From positions 248,001 through 312,000 of the forward strand of contig JBCCOS010000002.1 in NCBI GenBank assembly GCA_039025235.1: a DNA stretch of 64,000 nucleotides, in the 5' to 3' direction. The stretch comes from MED-G105 sp039025235. Lineage in GTDB: Bacteria > Pseudomonadota > Alphaproteobacteria > Caulobacterales > Parvularculaceae. Below the pieces are notes generated by a model that was not told where the DNA came from, did not search any database, and saw only the letters and a program-made list of their open reading frames with translations. A program made the translations under genes and the position numbers. Below are positions 28,701 to 36,629 of this stretch, one piece after another. The stretch's first letter is position 1; every line of letters begins with the position of its first letter.

Positions 28701-29856
28701 GCGTTGGTGGCTCACCAGGACGCATGACACGATAAATATCGATCAATGCCATATCGCGATTTTTATTTTTATCCGCGGCGAGCGTGTTGCGAATATAGGC
28801 ACCAATCTGCACGTGATCGACGTCAATCGTGTCAAATGCATCAATACCAATTTCAGCAAAAAGCTCCAAATGCTCTGCCGTGATTTCATCGCCGGCTTCG
28901 GCAAAAATTTCGCCCGTTTCGAAGTTGACCAGATCGCCAGCAAAGAACCGACCGATCATATCTTCAGGAGCAATAAGCAGATTTTTGAGCCCCTCTTCTG
29001 CGAGCTTTTTGGCTGCACGTGCAGAGATCTTCTTACCAGCTTCCGCGACAACATCGCCCGTTTCCGCATTAATAAGGTCTCGATCAGGCTTGGATCCTTT
29101 GTACCGCTCAGGGTTAAACGACATTGTCCAGCCATCATCGACCCGTTCATGGCCAATCCGCTGGTAGAAGACATCGAGGATTTCCTCTTGGTCCATTCCT
29201 AACGCATAGAGAAGCGTCGTCGCCGGCAACTTACGACGGCGATCGATACGAACATTGACGATGTCTTTAGGGTCGAATTCGAAATCGAGCCAAGAACCAC
29301 GGTAAGGAATAATACGCGCACCGAACAACAATTTGCCCGATGAATGAGACTTTCCTTTGTCGTGATCAAAAAATACGCCCGGGCTGCGGTGCATTTGACT
29401 GACAATGACACGCTCAGTGCCGTTAATGACGAAGGTGCCGTTATCCGTCATAAGCGGCATGTCGCCCATGTAGACTTCCTGCTCTTTAACGTCACGAATT
29501 GACTTTGCGTCGGTGTCCTCATCAACCTCAAAAACCGCAAGCCGTAATGTAACTTTGAGCGGCGCCGCGTAGGTCATGTCACGCTGTTGACATTCCTCAA
29601 CGTCATACTTTGGCTCTTCAAATTCGTAAGAAACATATTCCAACACCGCTGTTTCCGTAAAATCTGAAATCGGAAAAACGGATTTGAAGACGGCCTCGAT
29701 GCCCTCATTCACACGCTCAGCAGCTGGTACCCGGCGCTGCAAAAACTGCTCATAAGAGTCTTTTTGAACTTGGATCAAGTTTGGCATTGGCGCAGCGTCG
29801 CCAATACGCCCAAAACTTTTGCGAATACGTTTTTTCTCAACAAAGGATTGCGCCAT
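25780..29856 (-). CDS. rpoB: RNA polymerase beta subunit
   Basis: Beta subunit, 1358 residues from the ATG at 29856 ([18 protein letters not shown], the usual beginning); a GTG two codons earlier at 29862 is the alternative. The rifampicin region [20 protein letters not shown] and [20 protein letters not shown] is intact and of the sensitive type. An extended segment around residues 240-340 with repeated [14 protein letters not shown]-like blocks matches the insert seen in alphaproteobacterial beta subunits. Followed directly by the unknown secreted protein rather than rpoC. Confidence 0.99.
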   Translation of the reverse strand: [1358 protein letters not shown]

Positions 29857-30571
29857 CGTCACCAGGACCTTCTCACGTTTTCATCGCTCTGTCGGTGCGT
29901 CATCAACGATCCAGCGCTCACTTATGAGGCGTTGCCGTCGTCGTCACCGTTGCCACCAAATTGACCTTCGAATGCCGAATGTGCGCCGTGGGATTATTCA
30001 ATCGCTGCACAGTAAGAATGCCCTCTTTGGACCCTCACAAGAACGATCGACAGAAATCGTTTCGGATTGAGAACGTGACTGTACCCAATTCTAGGAGCTC
30101 GCGATTAGTTCTCGCTTCTTGGTTTAAGACAGCAAACAATGCTGCAAAACAAAGACAGCAAAAGCTAAGCACTTCCGATGTTCGACAGAACGACCGAAAA
30201 GGCTCTAACGATTACTTTTGTAAATCTCGATTTTTAGAAACACGGTGCCGGCAAAATTCAAAAACCGCGATTGGTGGCCCATCGCGGGAACTTGGGTAAT
30301 AAGCACCCTCGACGCTTCTCGCAACCCCTTATGGTAAATTAATTACCACTTGCGCCCCCCCAACAGAGCCGAAATCGCGAGAAAGTTACCAGTCAAACGA
30401 CATTCTTTACGAACAAACATTGTTTACAAGCAAATGCATCGTCCCAAAGGAGGAAGCCCGCCCGAAAAAAGGAACGATGTCGCACATATCCGATCGGCAA
30501 CAGTTGAAGCTGACGACGTCGTCTAACAATCGACAACTGCCGCCAACCGAAAAATAGATGGATAAAACCGA
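29857..30571. other. rplL-rpoB intergenic region
   Basis: About 715 bases between rplL and rpoB with no convincing gene; plus-strand frames here lack ribosome binding sites and homology. A near-palindrome GGTAAATTAATTACC lies at about 30333-30347, and CATCGT/ACGATG arms at about 30437-30479 could form a long hairpin. Elsewhere this spacer carries an attenuator or an RNase processing site; I cannot identify either here with certainty. Confidence 0.3.
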
Positions 30572-30952
30572 CTATTTGAGCTCGACTTGTGCGCCAGCGT
30601 CTTCCAGCTTTTTCTTGATTTCTTCCGCTTCCGCCTTGGCAGCAGATTCTTTAACCGGCTTACCACCCGCTTCAACAAGCTCTTTTGCCTCTTTCAAGCC
30701 AAGACCCGTAATGGCACGAACTTCCTTGATGACGTTAATTTTCTTATCGCCAGCAGCAACGAGGATCACGTCGAACTCGTCTTTTTCTTCGGCAGCCGCT
30801 TCACCACCACCTGCGCCAGGCGCTGCAGCGACAGCAACGGCGCCCGCCGCAGGTTCAATACCGTATTCTTCTTTCAAGATGTTTTTCAGCTCAGCCGCTT
30901 CCAAAAGGGTAAGGCCTACAAGTTCTTCAGCAAGTTTTTTTACGTCTGCCAT
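30572..30952 (-). CDS. rplL: 50S ribosomal protein L7/L12
   Basis: L7/L12, 126 residues, the stalk protein that recruits translation factors. The N-terminal dimerisation part, the Ala/Gly hinge (GAVAVAAAPGAGGGEAAAEE) and the C-terminal domain with KKINVIKEVRAITGLGLKEAK are all present. It starts 178 bases after rplJ. Confidence 0.99.
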   Translation of the reverse strand: MADVKKLAEELVGLTLLEAAELKNILKEEYGIEPAAGAVAVAAAPGAGGGEAAAEEKDEFDVILVAAGDKKINVIKEVRAITGLGLKEAKELVEAGGKPVKESAAKAEAEEIKKKLEDAGAQVELK

Positions 30953-31130
30953 TGTCTCAATCTTTCGTTTTGGTTCTTCGTTAAATTAAATCTCAGCGTC
31001 ACCGACTAAAGCTTGGCCCATGCAAATAAGACTGACGCGCCAAATATTAGGTCTTTGCTTTAACGCGTGTCGTCTCGCGCAATTATTGGGTGGAACCCAT
31101 TAACCGGTAACCACTTATGCATGACACGCT

Positions 31131-31643
31131 TTAGGCGGCTTCGCGTTTCTCTAAAGTCTCTACTATTCCTGCGAGCTGAGAGGCTGGCGCTGTGACGGCT
31201 GAAACAAGATTTGCCGCTGGAGACGTCACCGTCAAAACAATCGATGCGATCAGCTCTTCACGCGACGGCATGGATGCAAGCGCCTCAACGCCTTGAACAT
31301 CGAGAATTTCTTCTCCCATCGCGCCACCAAGGATCTCGATCCGATCGTTATCCTTAGAAAAATTCTTGACTGCCTTTGCCGCCGCCACAGGGTCTTCGGA
31401 AAAAGCAATGGCCGTCGGACCTTCGAACAGTGGGACCAATTTTTCGCTTGGTTTCCCAGTAATCGCAATTTTGGCAAGCCGGTTTTTGATAACGCGCATC
31501 TTAGCGCCCGCCTCGCGAAGGTCACCGCGCAGGCTCTCCATATCGGAGACCGTCAACCCCTTATTGGCAACCACAACGACGGAATTTGCGTCGAACACAC
31601 CGCCGATCCATTCGACCATTTCCGCTTTTTGGGTTCTGTCCAT
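31131..31643 (-). CDS. rplJ: 50S ribosomal protein L10
   Basis: L10, 170 residues from the ATG at 31643 (MDRTQKAEMVEWIGGVF), which matches the usual alphaproteobacterial beginning; a GTG at 31664 would add seven residues. It anchors L7/L12 on the ribosome. Blocks NSVVVVANKGLTVSDMESLR and KMRVIKNRLAKIA are typical. A structured leader lies upstream. Confidence 0.97.
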   Translation of the reverse strand: MDRTQKAEMVEWIGGVFDANSVVVVANKGLTVSDMESLRGDLREAGAKMRVIKNRLAKIAITGKPSEKLVPLFEGPTAIAFSEDPVAAAKAVKNFSKDNDRIEILGGAMGEEILDVQGVEALASMPSREELIASIVLTVTSPAANLVSAVTAPASQLAGIVETLEKREAA

Positions 31644-31664
31644 TTCAAAGACGTCCCTTCTCAC

Positions 31665-31760
31665 AAACTAGAAGCGCCATCGGCCAATCCGATGGCAACA
31701 ATCCGGAAACTTAGAAAGCGGAAACCAAAAAGGCTCCGCAATCACTATTGCCGGAGCCTG
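31665..31760 (-). promoter_or_regulatory. Putative L10 leader with attenuator-like hairpins
   Basis: Just upstream of rplJ the minus strand carries a strong hairpin (AGGCTCCG, 31759-31752, with CGGAGCCT, 31738-31731, the stem extended inside by GCAAT/ATTGC) followed by TTTTT, then a second perfect 8-bp hairpin (GCCATCGG/CCGATGGC, 31696-31676) 15 to 35 bases before the L10 start. L10 leaders bound by L10(L12)4 occupy this place in many bacteria, so autoregulation is the likely role; the first hairpin could also act as a terminator. Assignment is by position and structure only. Confidence 0.5.
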
Positions 31761-32122
31761 TCCGAAAGGATTAAAGCCGCAAATCCACGAGAATCCGAGG
31801 ATCAGCTCTTCGCACCGTCTATGCAGGAAATTAAGCAACTAAGCTGCACCTACAGTCTTGGACAGGTAAGCGTGCATGCCCTGAAGGGCCAAAAACACCA
31901 GACGGTGAATACTGAACTAGAAAAAAATATCAAGAGAAAACTGTCTTGATATCTAAATCCTCATTAAGACAATGACTTTTTGCCCAAGAGAAAAGTAATC
32001 CAAACATAAAGTCCGGATCTTAGTACGAGGAGCATTTAAACAAAATGCGATTTTCGGAAAATAGTTAAAGCAATTTTTATTTTAACCGATGAAGCTGCAA
32101 AAATAACATGGGGAGAGTCATT
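31761..32122. other. Divergent spacer upstream of rplJ and the small membrane gene
   Basis: About 360 bases between the L10 leader and the plus-strand small gene. Apart from the T-tracted hairpin at 31921-31952 it holds a candidate minus promoter TTGATA (31933-31928), 16 bases, TATTCA (31911-31906), which overlaps that hairpin. No ORF is supported. Confidence 0.3.
31921..31952 (-). terminator. Strong hairpin with T7 tract upstream of rplJ leader
   Basis: Perfect 9-bp arms ATATCAAGA (31927-31935) and TCTTGATAT (31944-31952), loop of 8, followed on the minus strand by seven T. It has all the marks of an intrinsic minus-strand terminator, but the only annotated minus genes upstream (rplK-rplA) already have their own terminator at 32562-32597, so what it terminates is unclear. 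Confidence 0.65.
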
Positions 32123-32455
32123 GTGGCGCGCTTGAAAGTATCGTTGATAATCTTTTTCTTTTTCCTATTTTTATCGCTCAATACTTATTTTCGGACGGAT
32201 ATTCACAGCAAGCCGTTGCACGTCCTTCAAGGAATGGTGGACGCAACTCTGACATCATGGCTTGGAAACACACCGACCGCCGTTTTACTATTCGTACTGG
32301 CCGTCGGTATTCCGCTTTACACGATGCAAAAAGGGTATGAGGCACGCGCGCAATTGACGCTGAACAGTACGAAATCGGCGTTAAAAGGTCGTGTTTACCA
32401 ACCGACTGCAACGGAACTAGAAGCAGCAAAAAAACCAGTTTTTGGAAAGCAATAG
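32123..32455 (+). CDS. Small membrane protein of unknown function
   Basis: A 110-residue protein on the opposite strand to its ribosomal neighbours. I choose the GTG at 32123 because GGGGAG lies seven bases upstream; an ATG at 32108 has no such site. It has two hydrophobic segments, about residues 6-20 (rich in Phe, Leu, Ile) and 51-68, and a short basic/polar tail. I do not recognise a family. It is placed between rplA and rplJ, which are normally adjacent, and converges on rplA. Confidence 0.65.
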   Translation: MARLKVSLIIFFFFLFLSLNTYFRTDIHSKPLHVLQGMVDATLTSWLGNTPTAVLLFVLAVGIPLYTMQKGYEARAQLTLNSTKSALKGRVYQPTATELEAAKKPVFGKQ

Positions 32456-32561
32456 CGGCTTACGAAGATATCTTCGGCGTCCCACCAACCACGTGTTTAA
32501 AACACCAAAACTGAAGCGACGATGCAGACGAAGCAAACGTCATAAAGAGTTAAATAGCAAA

Positions 32562-32597
32562 AGGCCGCGCTGGAAACTCATCCAGCAGCGGCCTTCT
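32562..32597 (-). terminator. Terminator after rplA (possibly bidirectional)
   Basis: Arms AAGGCCGC and GCGGCCTT with inner CTGGA/TCCAG pairs make a long stem, followed on the minus strand by TTTTGCTATTT. It lies between the converging rplA (minus) and small membrane gene (plus), so it may stop both. Confidence 0.75.
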
Positions 32598-32642
32598 CAG
32601 TATTCTGCGCCTTTTCGCTTTAGCTCATGTGTTATAAAGTGA

Positions 32643-33338
32643 TCAGCCAGCAGCAGCGGCCGTATCAACTTTCACACCAGGGCCCATTGTCGAAGAAATT
32701 GCGATCTTCTTAACATAGGTGCCTTTCGCCCCTGACGGTTTTGCTTTTGCAACGGCATCGATAAAAGCTTTCACGTTGCCAGTTAGCTGATCTTCAGAAA
32801 AGCTTGCCTTGCCAACACCAGCGTGAATAACACCAGCTTTCTCAACGCGGAACTGAACAGCACCGCCTTTTGCGTCCTTCACGGCCTTCGCCACATCTGG
32901 CGTAACAGTGCCAACCTTCGGATTAGGCATCAGGCCGCGGGGACCCAAAATCTTACCGAGGCGACCAACCACCGCCATCATATCAGGGGTCGCAATGACC
33001 CGATCGAAATCGGTAAAACCACCTTGGATTTTCTCCATAAGGTCATCGGCACCGACAATATCAGCACCGGCTGACGTGGCCTCATCCGCTTTTGCATCTT
33101 TTGCAAAAACAGCGACCCGAACAGATTTACCGGTGCCATTAGGCAAAGACACGACACCGCGCACCATTTGATCCGCATGACGCGGATCCACACCAAGATT
33201 CATCGCAATCTCAATGGACTCATCGAACTTTGCTTTTGCGTTTGCTTTGACAAGCTTCACCGCTTCTTCCACAGAGTAGGCTTTATTCCGATCAACACCC
33301 TCGCGGGCCGCTTTTATGCGCTTTCCTTCTTTTGACAT
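32643..33338 (-). CDS. rplA: 50S ribosomal protein L1
   Basis: L1, 231 residues, forms the mobile L1 stalk that releases deacylated tRNA. MAVVGRLGKILGPRGLMPNPKVGTV is the signature block, here complete in two parts around residues 125-145. Four bases after rplK. Confidence 0.99.
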   Translation of the reverse strand: MSKEGKRIKAAREGVDRNKAYSVEEAVKLVKANAKAKFDESIEIAMNLGVDPRHADQMVRGVVSLPNGTGKSVRVAVFAKDAKADEATSAGADIVGADDLMEKIQGGFTDFDRVIATPDMMAVVGRLGKILGPRGLMPNPKVGTVTPDVAKAVKDAKGGAVQFRVEKAGVIHAGVGKASFSEDQLTGNVKAFIDAVAKAKPSGAKGTYVKKIAISSTMGPGVKVDTAAAAG

Positions 33339-33342
33339 GACC

Positions 33343-33771
33343 CTACTCCTGCACCGTCAGACCCATAGCCCGCGCGGACCCAGCGATAATTTTCGTCGCT
33401 GCGTCCAAATCATTGGCGTTCAGATCTTTTAACTTGGCTTCAGCAATCTCGCGGCATTGCGCGAGCGTGACATTACCAGCAACATCGCGCCCAGGCGTCG
33501 AACCACCCTTTTGAAGTTTCGCTGCTTTTTTAAGATAATAAGACGCCGGCGGCGTTTTCGTGACAAACGTAAATGATTTGTCGCTGAAGATGGTAATGAT
33601 CGTGGGGACTGGCATTCCCTTTTCCATCTCCTGCGTCTTGGCATTAAATGCCTTGCAGAACTCCATGATATTGAGGCCGCGCTGACCCAGTGCAGGTCCG
33701 ATGGGCGGCGACGGCGAGGCTGCCCCCGCGGGAACCTGAAGCTTCAGGTATCCATCTATCTTCTTTGCCAT
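33343..33771 (-). CDS. rplK: 50S ribosomal protein L11
   Basis: L11, 142 residues, base of the stalk and the GTPase-associated centre; senses uncharged tRNA for RelA. LQVPAGAASPSPPIGPALGQ and the C-terminal RNA-binding domain ending GSARAMGLTV are typical. It is divergent from the metallophosphoesterase gene rather than directly following nusG. Confidence 0.99.
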   Translation of the reverse strand: MAKKIDGYLKLQVPAGAASPSPPIGPALGQRGLNIMEFCKAFNAKTQEMEKGMPVPTIITIFSDKSFTFVTKTPPASYYLKKAAKLQKGGSTPGRDVAGNVTLAQCREIAEAKLKDLNANDLDAATKIIAGSARAMGLTVQE

Positions 33772-33984
33772 TCTATGATCCTTTTAAACCGACCCAATCG
33801 TTAACGGGTTGGTGCGTTAAAGCTATAGTTAAAGGGGCCGTGGTTGGGCCACCCAATTGGACTTCTTCGGGCCACCTTCCACAGTGAAGCGCGGTGTAGC
33901 GGGCGCAGGGCTTAGATGCAAGTGGGCCAAGGCTTGCATAACGCGTTTAGACAAAAGGAATCTCCAAAAAGGCATGCTGAGACA

Positions 33985-34860
33985 ATGCTTACACGCAGAA
34001 CCTTATTGAAAGCAGGAGCGGCCACCGCAGTCTCAACAAGTGGTATCGCCGCCTATTCAGTAGTTGTAGAACCGCGGTTTAGGCTCCATCGAGCCCGATA
34101 TCGGGTTCAAGACCCAAAATGGACAGGTCAGGCACCGCTAAAGATTGTCGCTCTTGCAGACTTCCATTTTAACGATCCATGGATGCCGCTTTCACGTGTA
34201 AAAGCAATCGTCGAACAGGCGAATTATGAAAAGCCTGATATCATTTTGATGCTGGGAGACTACGCACCAGGCCTAACACACGTGCCCCATGCCGCCCTTG
34301 CCCTATCGGATTGGAGCGTTGAGCTGGCAAAATTAACCGCCCCTCTCGGTGTGTATGGCATCCTCGGTAACCATGATTGGTGGACGGATGGCCCTGCTTA
34401 TTCCAAAGCTTTAGGCGATGCGGGCGTCAACGTCTTAAGCAATCGATCACTGACCATCGATCGAAAGGAGAAAGGCGCGTTTACGGTCTCCGGCACTGAC
34501 AGCGCCGAAGCTGAGTTCCTCCCCAATGGCGGTCATCGAGATCGCTCAAATATCAACGCCGCGCTAGAGCAAGCGCGGCCACAACTACCCATTATCCACA
34601 TAATGCATGAACCCGATTTGTTTGCGAGCATGCCAGAGCGCGTCTTTTTAAGCTTTGCAGGGCATACCCATGGCGGACAAGTAAACCTGCCCTTCGTCGG
34701 TCGGCCGGTCATCCCCTCTCGTTATGGTCAACGCTATGCATACGGACATATCAAAGAACGCGGACAACACCTGATCGTATCCGGAGGTCTTGGCGTCTCA
34801 ATGGCGCCTGTGCGCTTTAGGGTCCCTCCAGAAATCACCATTGTTGACGTAATCGGATAA
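33985..34860 (+). CDS. Tat-exported calcineurin-like metallophosphoesterase
   Basis: A 291-residue protein from the ATG at 33985. The N-terminus TRRTLLKAG followed by a hydrophobic stretch to about residue 28 looks like a twin-arginine signal. All metallophosphoesterase motifs are present: D59 and H61 (ADFH), GD (91-92), GNHD (128-131), H208 and GHTHGG (226-231), so two metals can be bound. The arrangement resembles the YaeI/YkuE group, some of which act on membrane or UDP-linked lipids; the substrate here is not shown by the sequence. It lies between nusG and rplK on the opposite strand. Confidence 0.92.
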   Translation: MLTRRTLLKAGAATAVSTSGIAAYSVVVEPRFRLHRARYRVQDPKWTGQAPLKIVALADFHFNDPWMPLSRVKAIVEQANYEKPDIILMLGDYAPGLTHVPHAALALSDWSVELAKLTAPLGVYGILGNHDWWTDGPAYSKALGDAGVNVLSNRSLTIDRKEKGAFTVSGTDSAEAEFLPNGGHRDRSNINAALEQARPQLPIIHIMHEPDLFASMPERVFLSFAGHTHGGQVNLPFVGRPVIPSRYGQRYAYGHIKERGQHLIVSGGLGVSMAPVRFRVPPEITIVDVIG

Positions 34861-35080
34861 AATCTTCCGCACGCTCAGCTAAAAGCAAAAAAATGCACGA
34901 ACGCGTCGATATTCGCTCCCGGTAGAGTCCCAATATTTTTAAGATAATTGCACCAAAAGAACCTGGGCTCGCTCGTGAGCCCGTCAGATCATGTCGAAAT
35001 AGGGCATAAATGCGGCAACGGATTGCGGCCGGCGGAAGGCAAAACGGATAGTCCGAATAAAAAAAGAGTAGCTGTTTCTA

Positions 35081-35125
35081 GCATAGTGCCCGTTATGGGA
35101 GAGAAAGCCACAACGGGCACTATGC
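35081..35125. repeat. Perfect 14-bp inverted repeat
   Basis: GCATAGTGCCCGTT (35081-35094) and AACGGGCACTATGC (35112-35125) are perfect inverse copies with 17 bases between. There is no T tract on either side, so a terminator is unlikely; an operator, a small-RNA stem or the scar of a mobile palindrome are possible. Confidence 0.6.
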
Positions 35126-35336
35126 CATAACACCGTCTTCTTGGTCTCTTTGTTCTTCTCCACAGCCACAACACCGTCGAGGGCGCGATAAGTGTTGCAT
35201 TCGCCGGGCAATCATTGTTGCACAGCATTGGGGCAATAGCCGGCACAATTTAGGTTTCAAAGCAATAAACCACTGAACGGTTCAGCCAATAAAGACCAGC
35301 GACAATTCTGATGCGGGGGAGGAAATTTTCATCATT

Positions 35337-35366
35337 GTCCAGTCTTTAATGGTCCGGTCTTTAATG
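35337..35366. repeat. 15-bp tandem duplication
   Basis: GTCCAGTCTTTAATG (35337-35351) is followed immediately by GTCCGGTCTTTAATG (35352-35366), one base different. No function is evident. Confidence 0.55.
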
Positions 35367-35690
35367 AAGGTCAAACACTCGCCTTCTAACAACAAAGACT
35401 GACCATGAAACAGTATTTTTAATAGGCAAAATATGGGCTTTTCCAAGGCAAATTCCGTGAACAGATGAAAGCCAAATATTTTTAGAAAATACAATACTAT
35501 TATTACTAAAAAACAAAATAGCAGCGGATACTGAGTGACGACCCTTAAAACTAACGATAAATTGTCTGTAATGAAAGCTGGCCACCCAAAAGCTATTTTA
35601 GATCAATTGAGATCGCTCAGCCGATTGAGTTTAGTGCTTTTGCGCGAGGGCACGGCGAACCACACACTCCTCGCCTCAATGCGCTTTAGA

Positions 35691-36224
35691 TTAGGCACCC
35701 TTTTCAACTTGCGTAAATTCCAGCTCAACCGGGGTTGCCCGTCCAAAGATCGACACCGCAACCTTCACGCGCTGAGCCTCCTCGTCCACGTCTTCAACGA
35801 CACCAGAGAACGACGCAAATGGCCCATCTGTAACGCGAACGCCTTCGCCAATTTCGAATGAAATCGTAGACTTCGGACGTTCTGCATCGTCCTGCATAAC
35901 ACCGCGAATTTTATCGACCTCTTTCTGGCTAACAGGTAGCGGCTTTTTACCTGACCCCAGAAAGCCTGTGACTTTAGGGGTATCATTGATGAGGTGATAG
36001 GTGTTGTCATTCATCACCATTTTCACCAGCACATAACCCGGATAATATCGCTTTTCCGTTGTGACCTTGCGGCCCCGTTTGACTTCGGTCACCTCTTCGG
36101 TTGGAACGAAGACCTCCTCAATGAGCTCCTCGACACCCTTATCGGCCGCAGCCTGAACAATCGCATCCGCAACTTTCTTTTCAAAGTTGGAATAGGCGTG
36201 AACAATATACCATTTGTGATCCAT
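35691..36224 (-). CDS. nusG: Transcription termination/antitermination factor NusG
   Basis: NusG, 177 residues, couples RNA polymerase to Rho, S10 and antitermination complexes. The N-terminal NGN domain begins KWYIVHAYSNFEKKVAD; RYYPGYVLVKMVMND and the C-terminal KOW (VRVTDGPFASFSGVVEDVD) are intact. It follows secE by 51 bases and is not followed by rplK as usual but by an 830-base spacer and a gene on the other strand. Confidence 0.98.
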   Translation of the reverse strand: MDHKWYIVHAYSNFEKKVADAIVQAAADKGVEELIEEVFVPTEEVTEVKRGRKVTTEKRYYPGYVLVKMVMNDNTYHLINDTPKVTGFLGSGKKPLPVSQKEVDKIRGVMQDDAERPKSTISFEIGEGVRVTDGPFASFSGVVEDVDEEAQRVKVAVSIFGRATPVELEFTQVEKGA

Positions 36225-36275
36225 GGAAGCCTTGCCTCAAATTATTCTTTTATGCTGTGACCAGCCCATTAAATT

Positions 36276-36629
36276 TTAAGAAACGCACTCAATCGGTAAT
36301 ACATTACAAACGGCAGCGCGCAGGCCCATATCGACCACAAAGAAAAACGCCGCCATGATAGCGACCATGATCAGCACCATGATCGTAGAAATCAGTGTCT
36401 CATTACGCGTGGTCCACGTCACCTTCGACCCTTCAGCGATAACCTGTTGACCAAACTCAAAAGGACTGACCGACTTCTTCTTTGGCTCGTCCACGCGCCC
36501 CTCGATTGTTTGCGATTTTCCATCCGATGAGGGACCAGATTGCGGGTTGCTGCCAGTCGGAGACTTTCGTGCTGAGCGTTTCGCGCTCGATTTTTTAACG
36601 GGTTTGCGCCGGGTCGGTTTTCTGGTCAC
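36276..36629 (-). CDS. secE: Preprotein translocase subunit SecE
   Basis: SecE, 117 residues from a GTG at 36629 that has no clear ribosome binding site, so the start is uncertain. The SecE domain is residues 57-110 (SPFEFGQQVIAEGSKVTWTT, then one membrane helix at about 85-105). The first 55 residues are a Lys/Arg/Ser-rich extension not found in most single-helix SecE proteins. Located directly upstream of nusG. Confidence 0.93.
   Translation of the reverse strand: MTRKPTRRKPVKKSSAKRSARKSPTGSNPQSGPSSDGKSQTIEGRVDEPKKKSVSPFEFGQQVIAEGSKVTWTTRNETLISTIMVLIMVAIMAAFFFVVDMGLRAAVCNVLPIECVS

Larger units (their letters stand above)
34861..35690. other. 830-base intergenic region with inverted and tandem repeats
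   Basis: No gene is supported in this stretch, which turns A+T-rich from about 35390 to 35530. It contains the long inverted repeat and the tandem repeat listed separately. On plus from about 35163 a frame reads TVEGAISVAFAGQSLLHSIG up to a stop at 35252; it has no start and may be a decayed gene end, but I cannot name it. Confidence 0.4.

Noticed and set aside
29961..30299. Plus-strand frame of 112 codons in the rplL-rpoB spacer
   Set aside because: Composition is Arg/Ser/Asn-rich without domain pattern or start signal, and it lies antisense to the expected leader.
34984..35246. Two overlapping minus-strand frames of 75 and 85 codons
   Set aside because: No ribosome binding site and no family resemblance, and they run through the inverted repeat; treated as non-coding.
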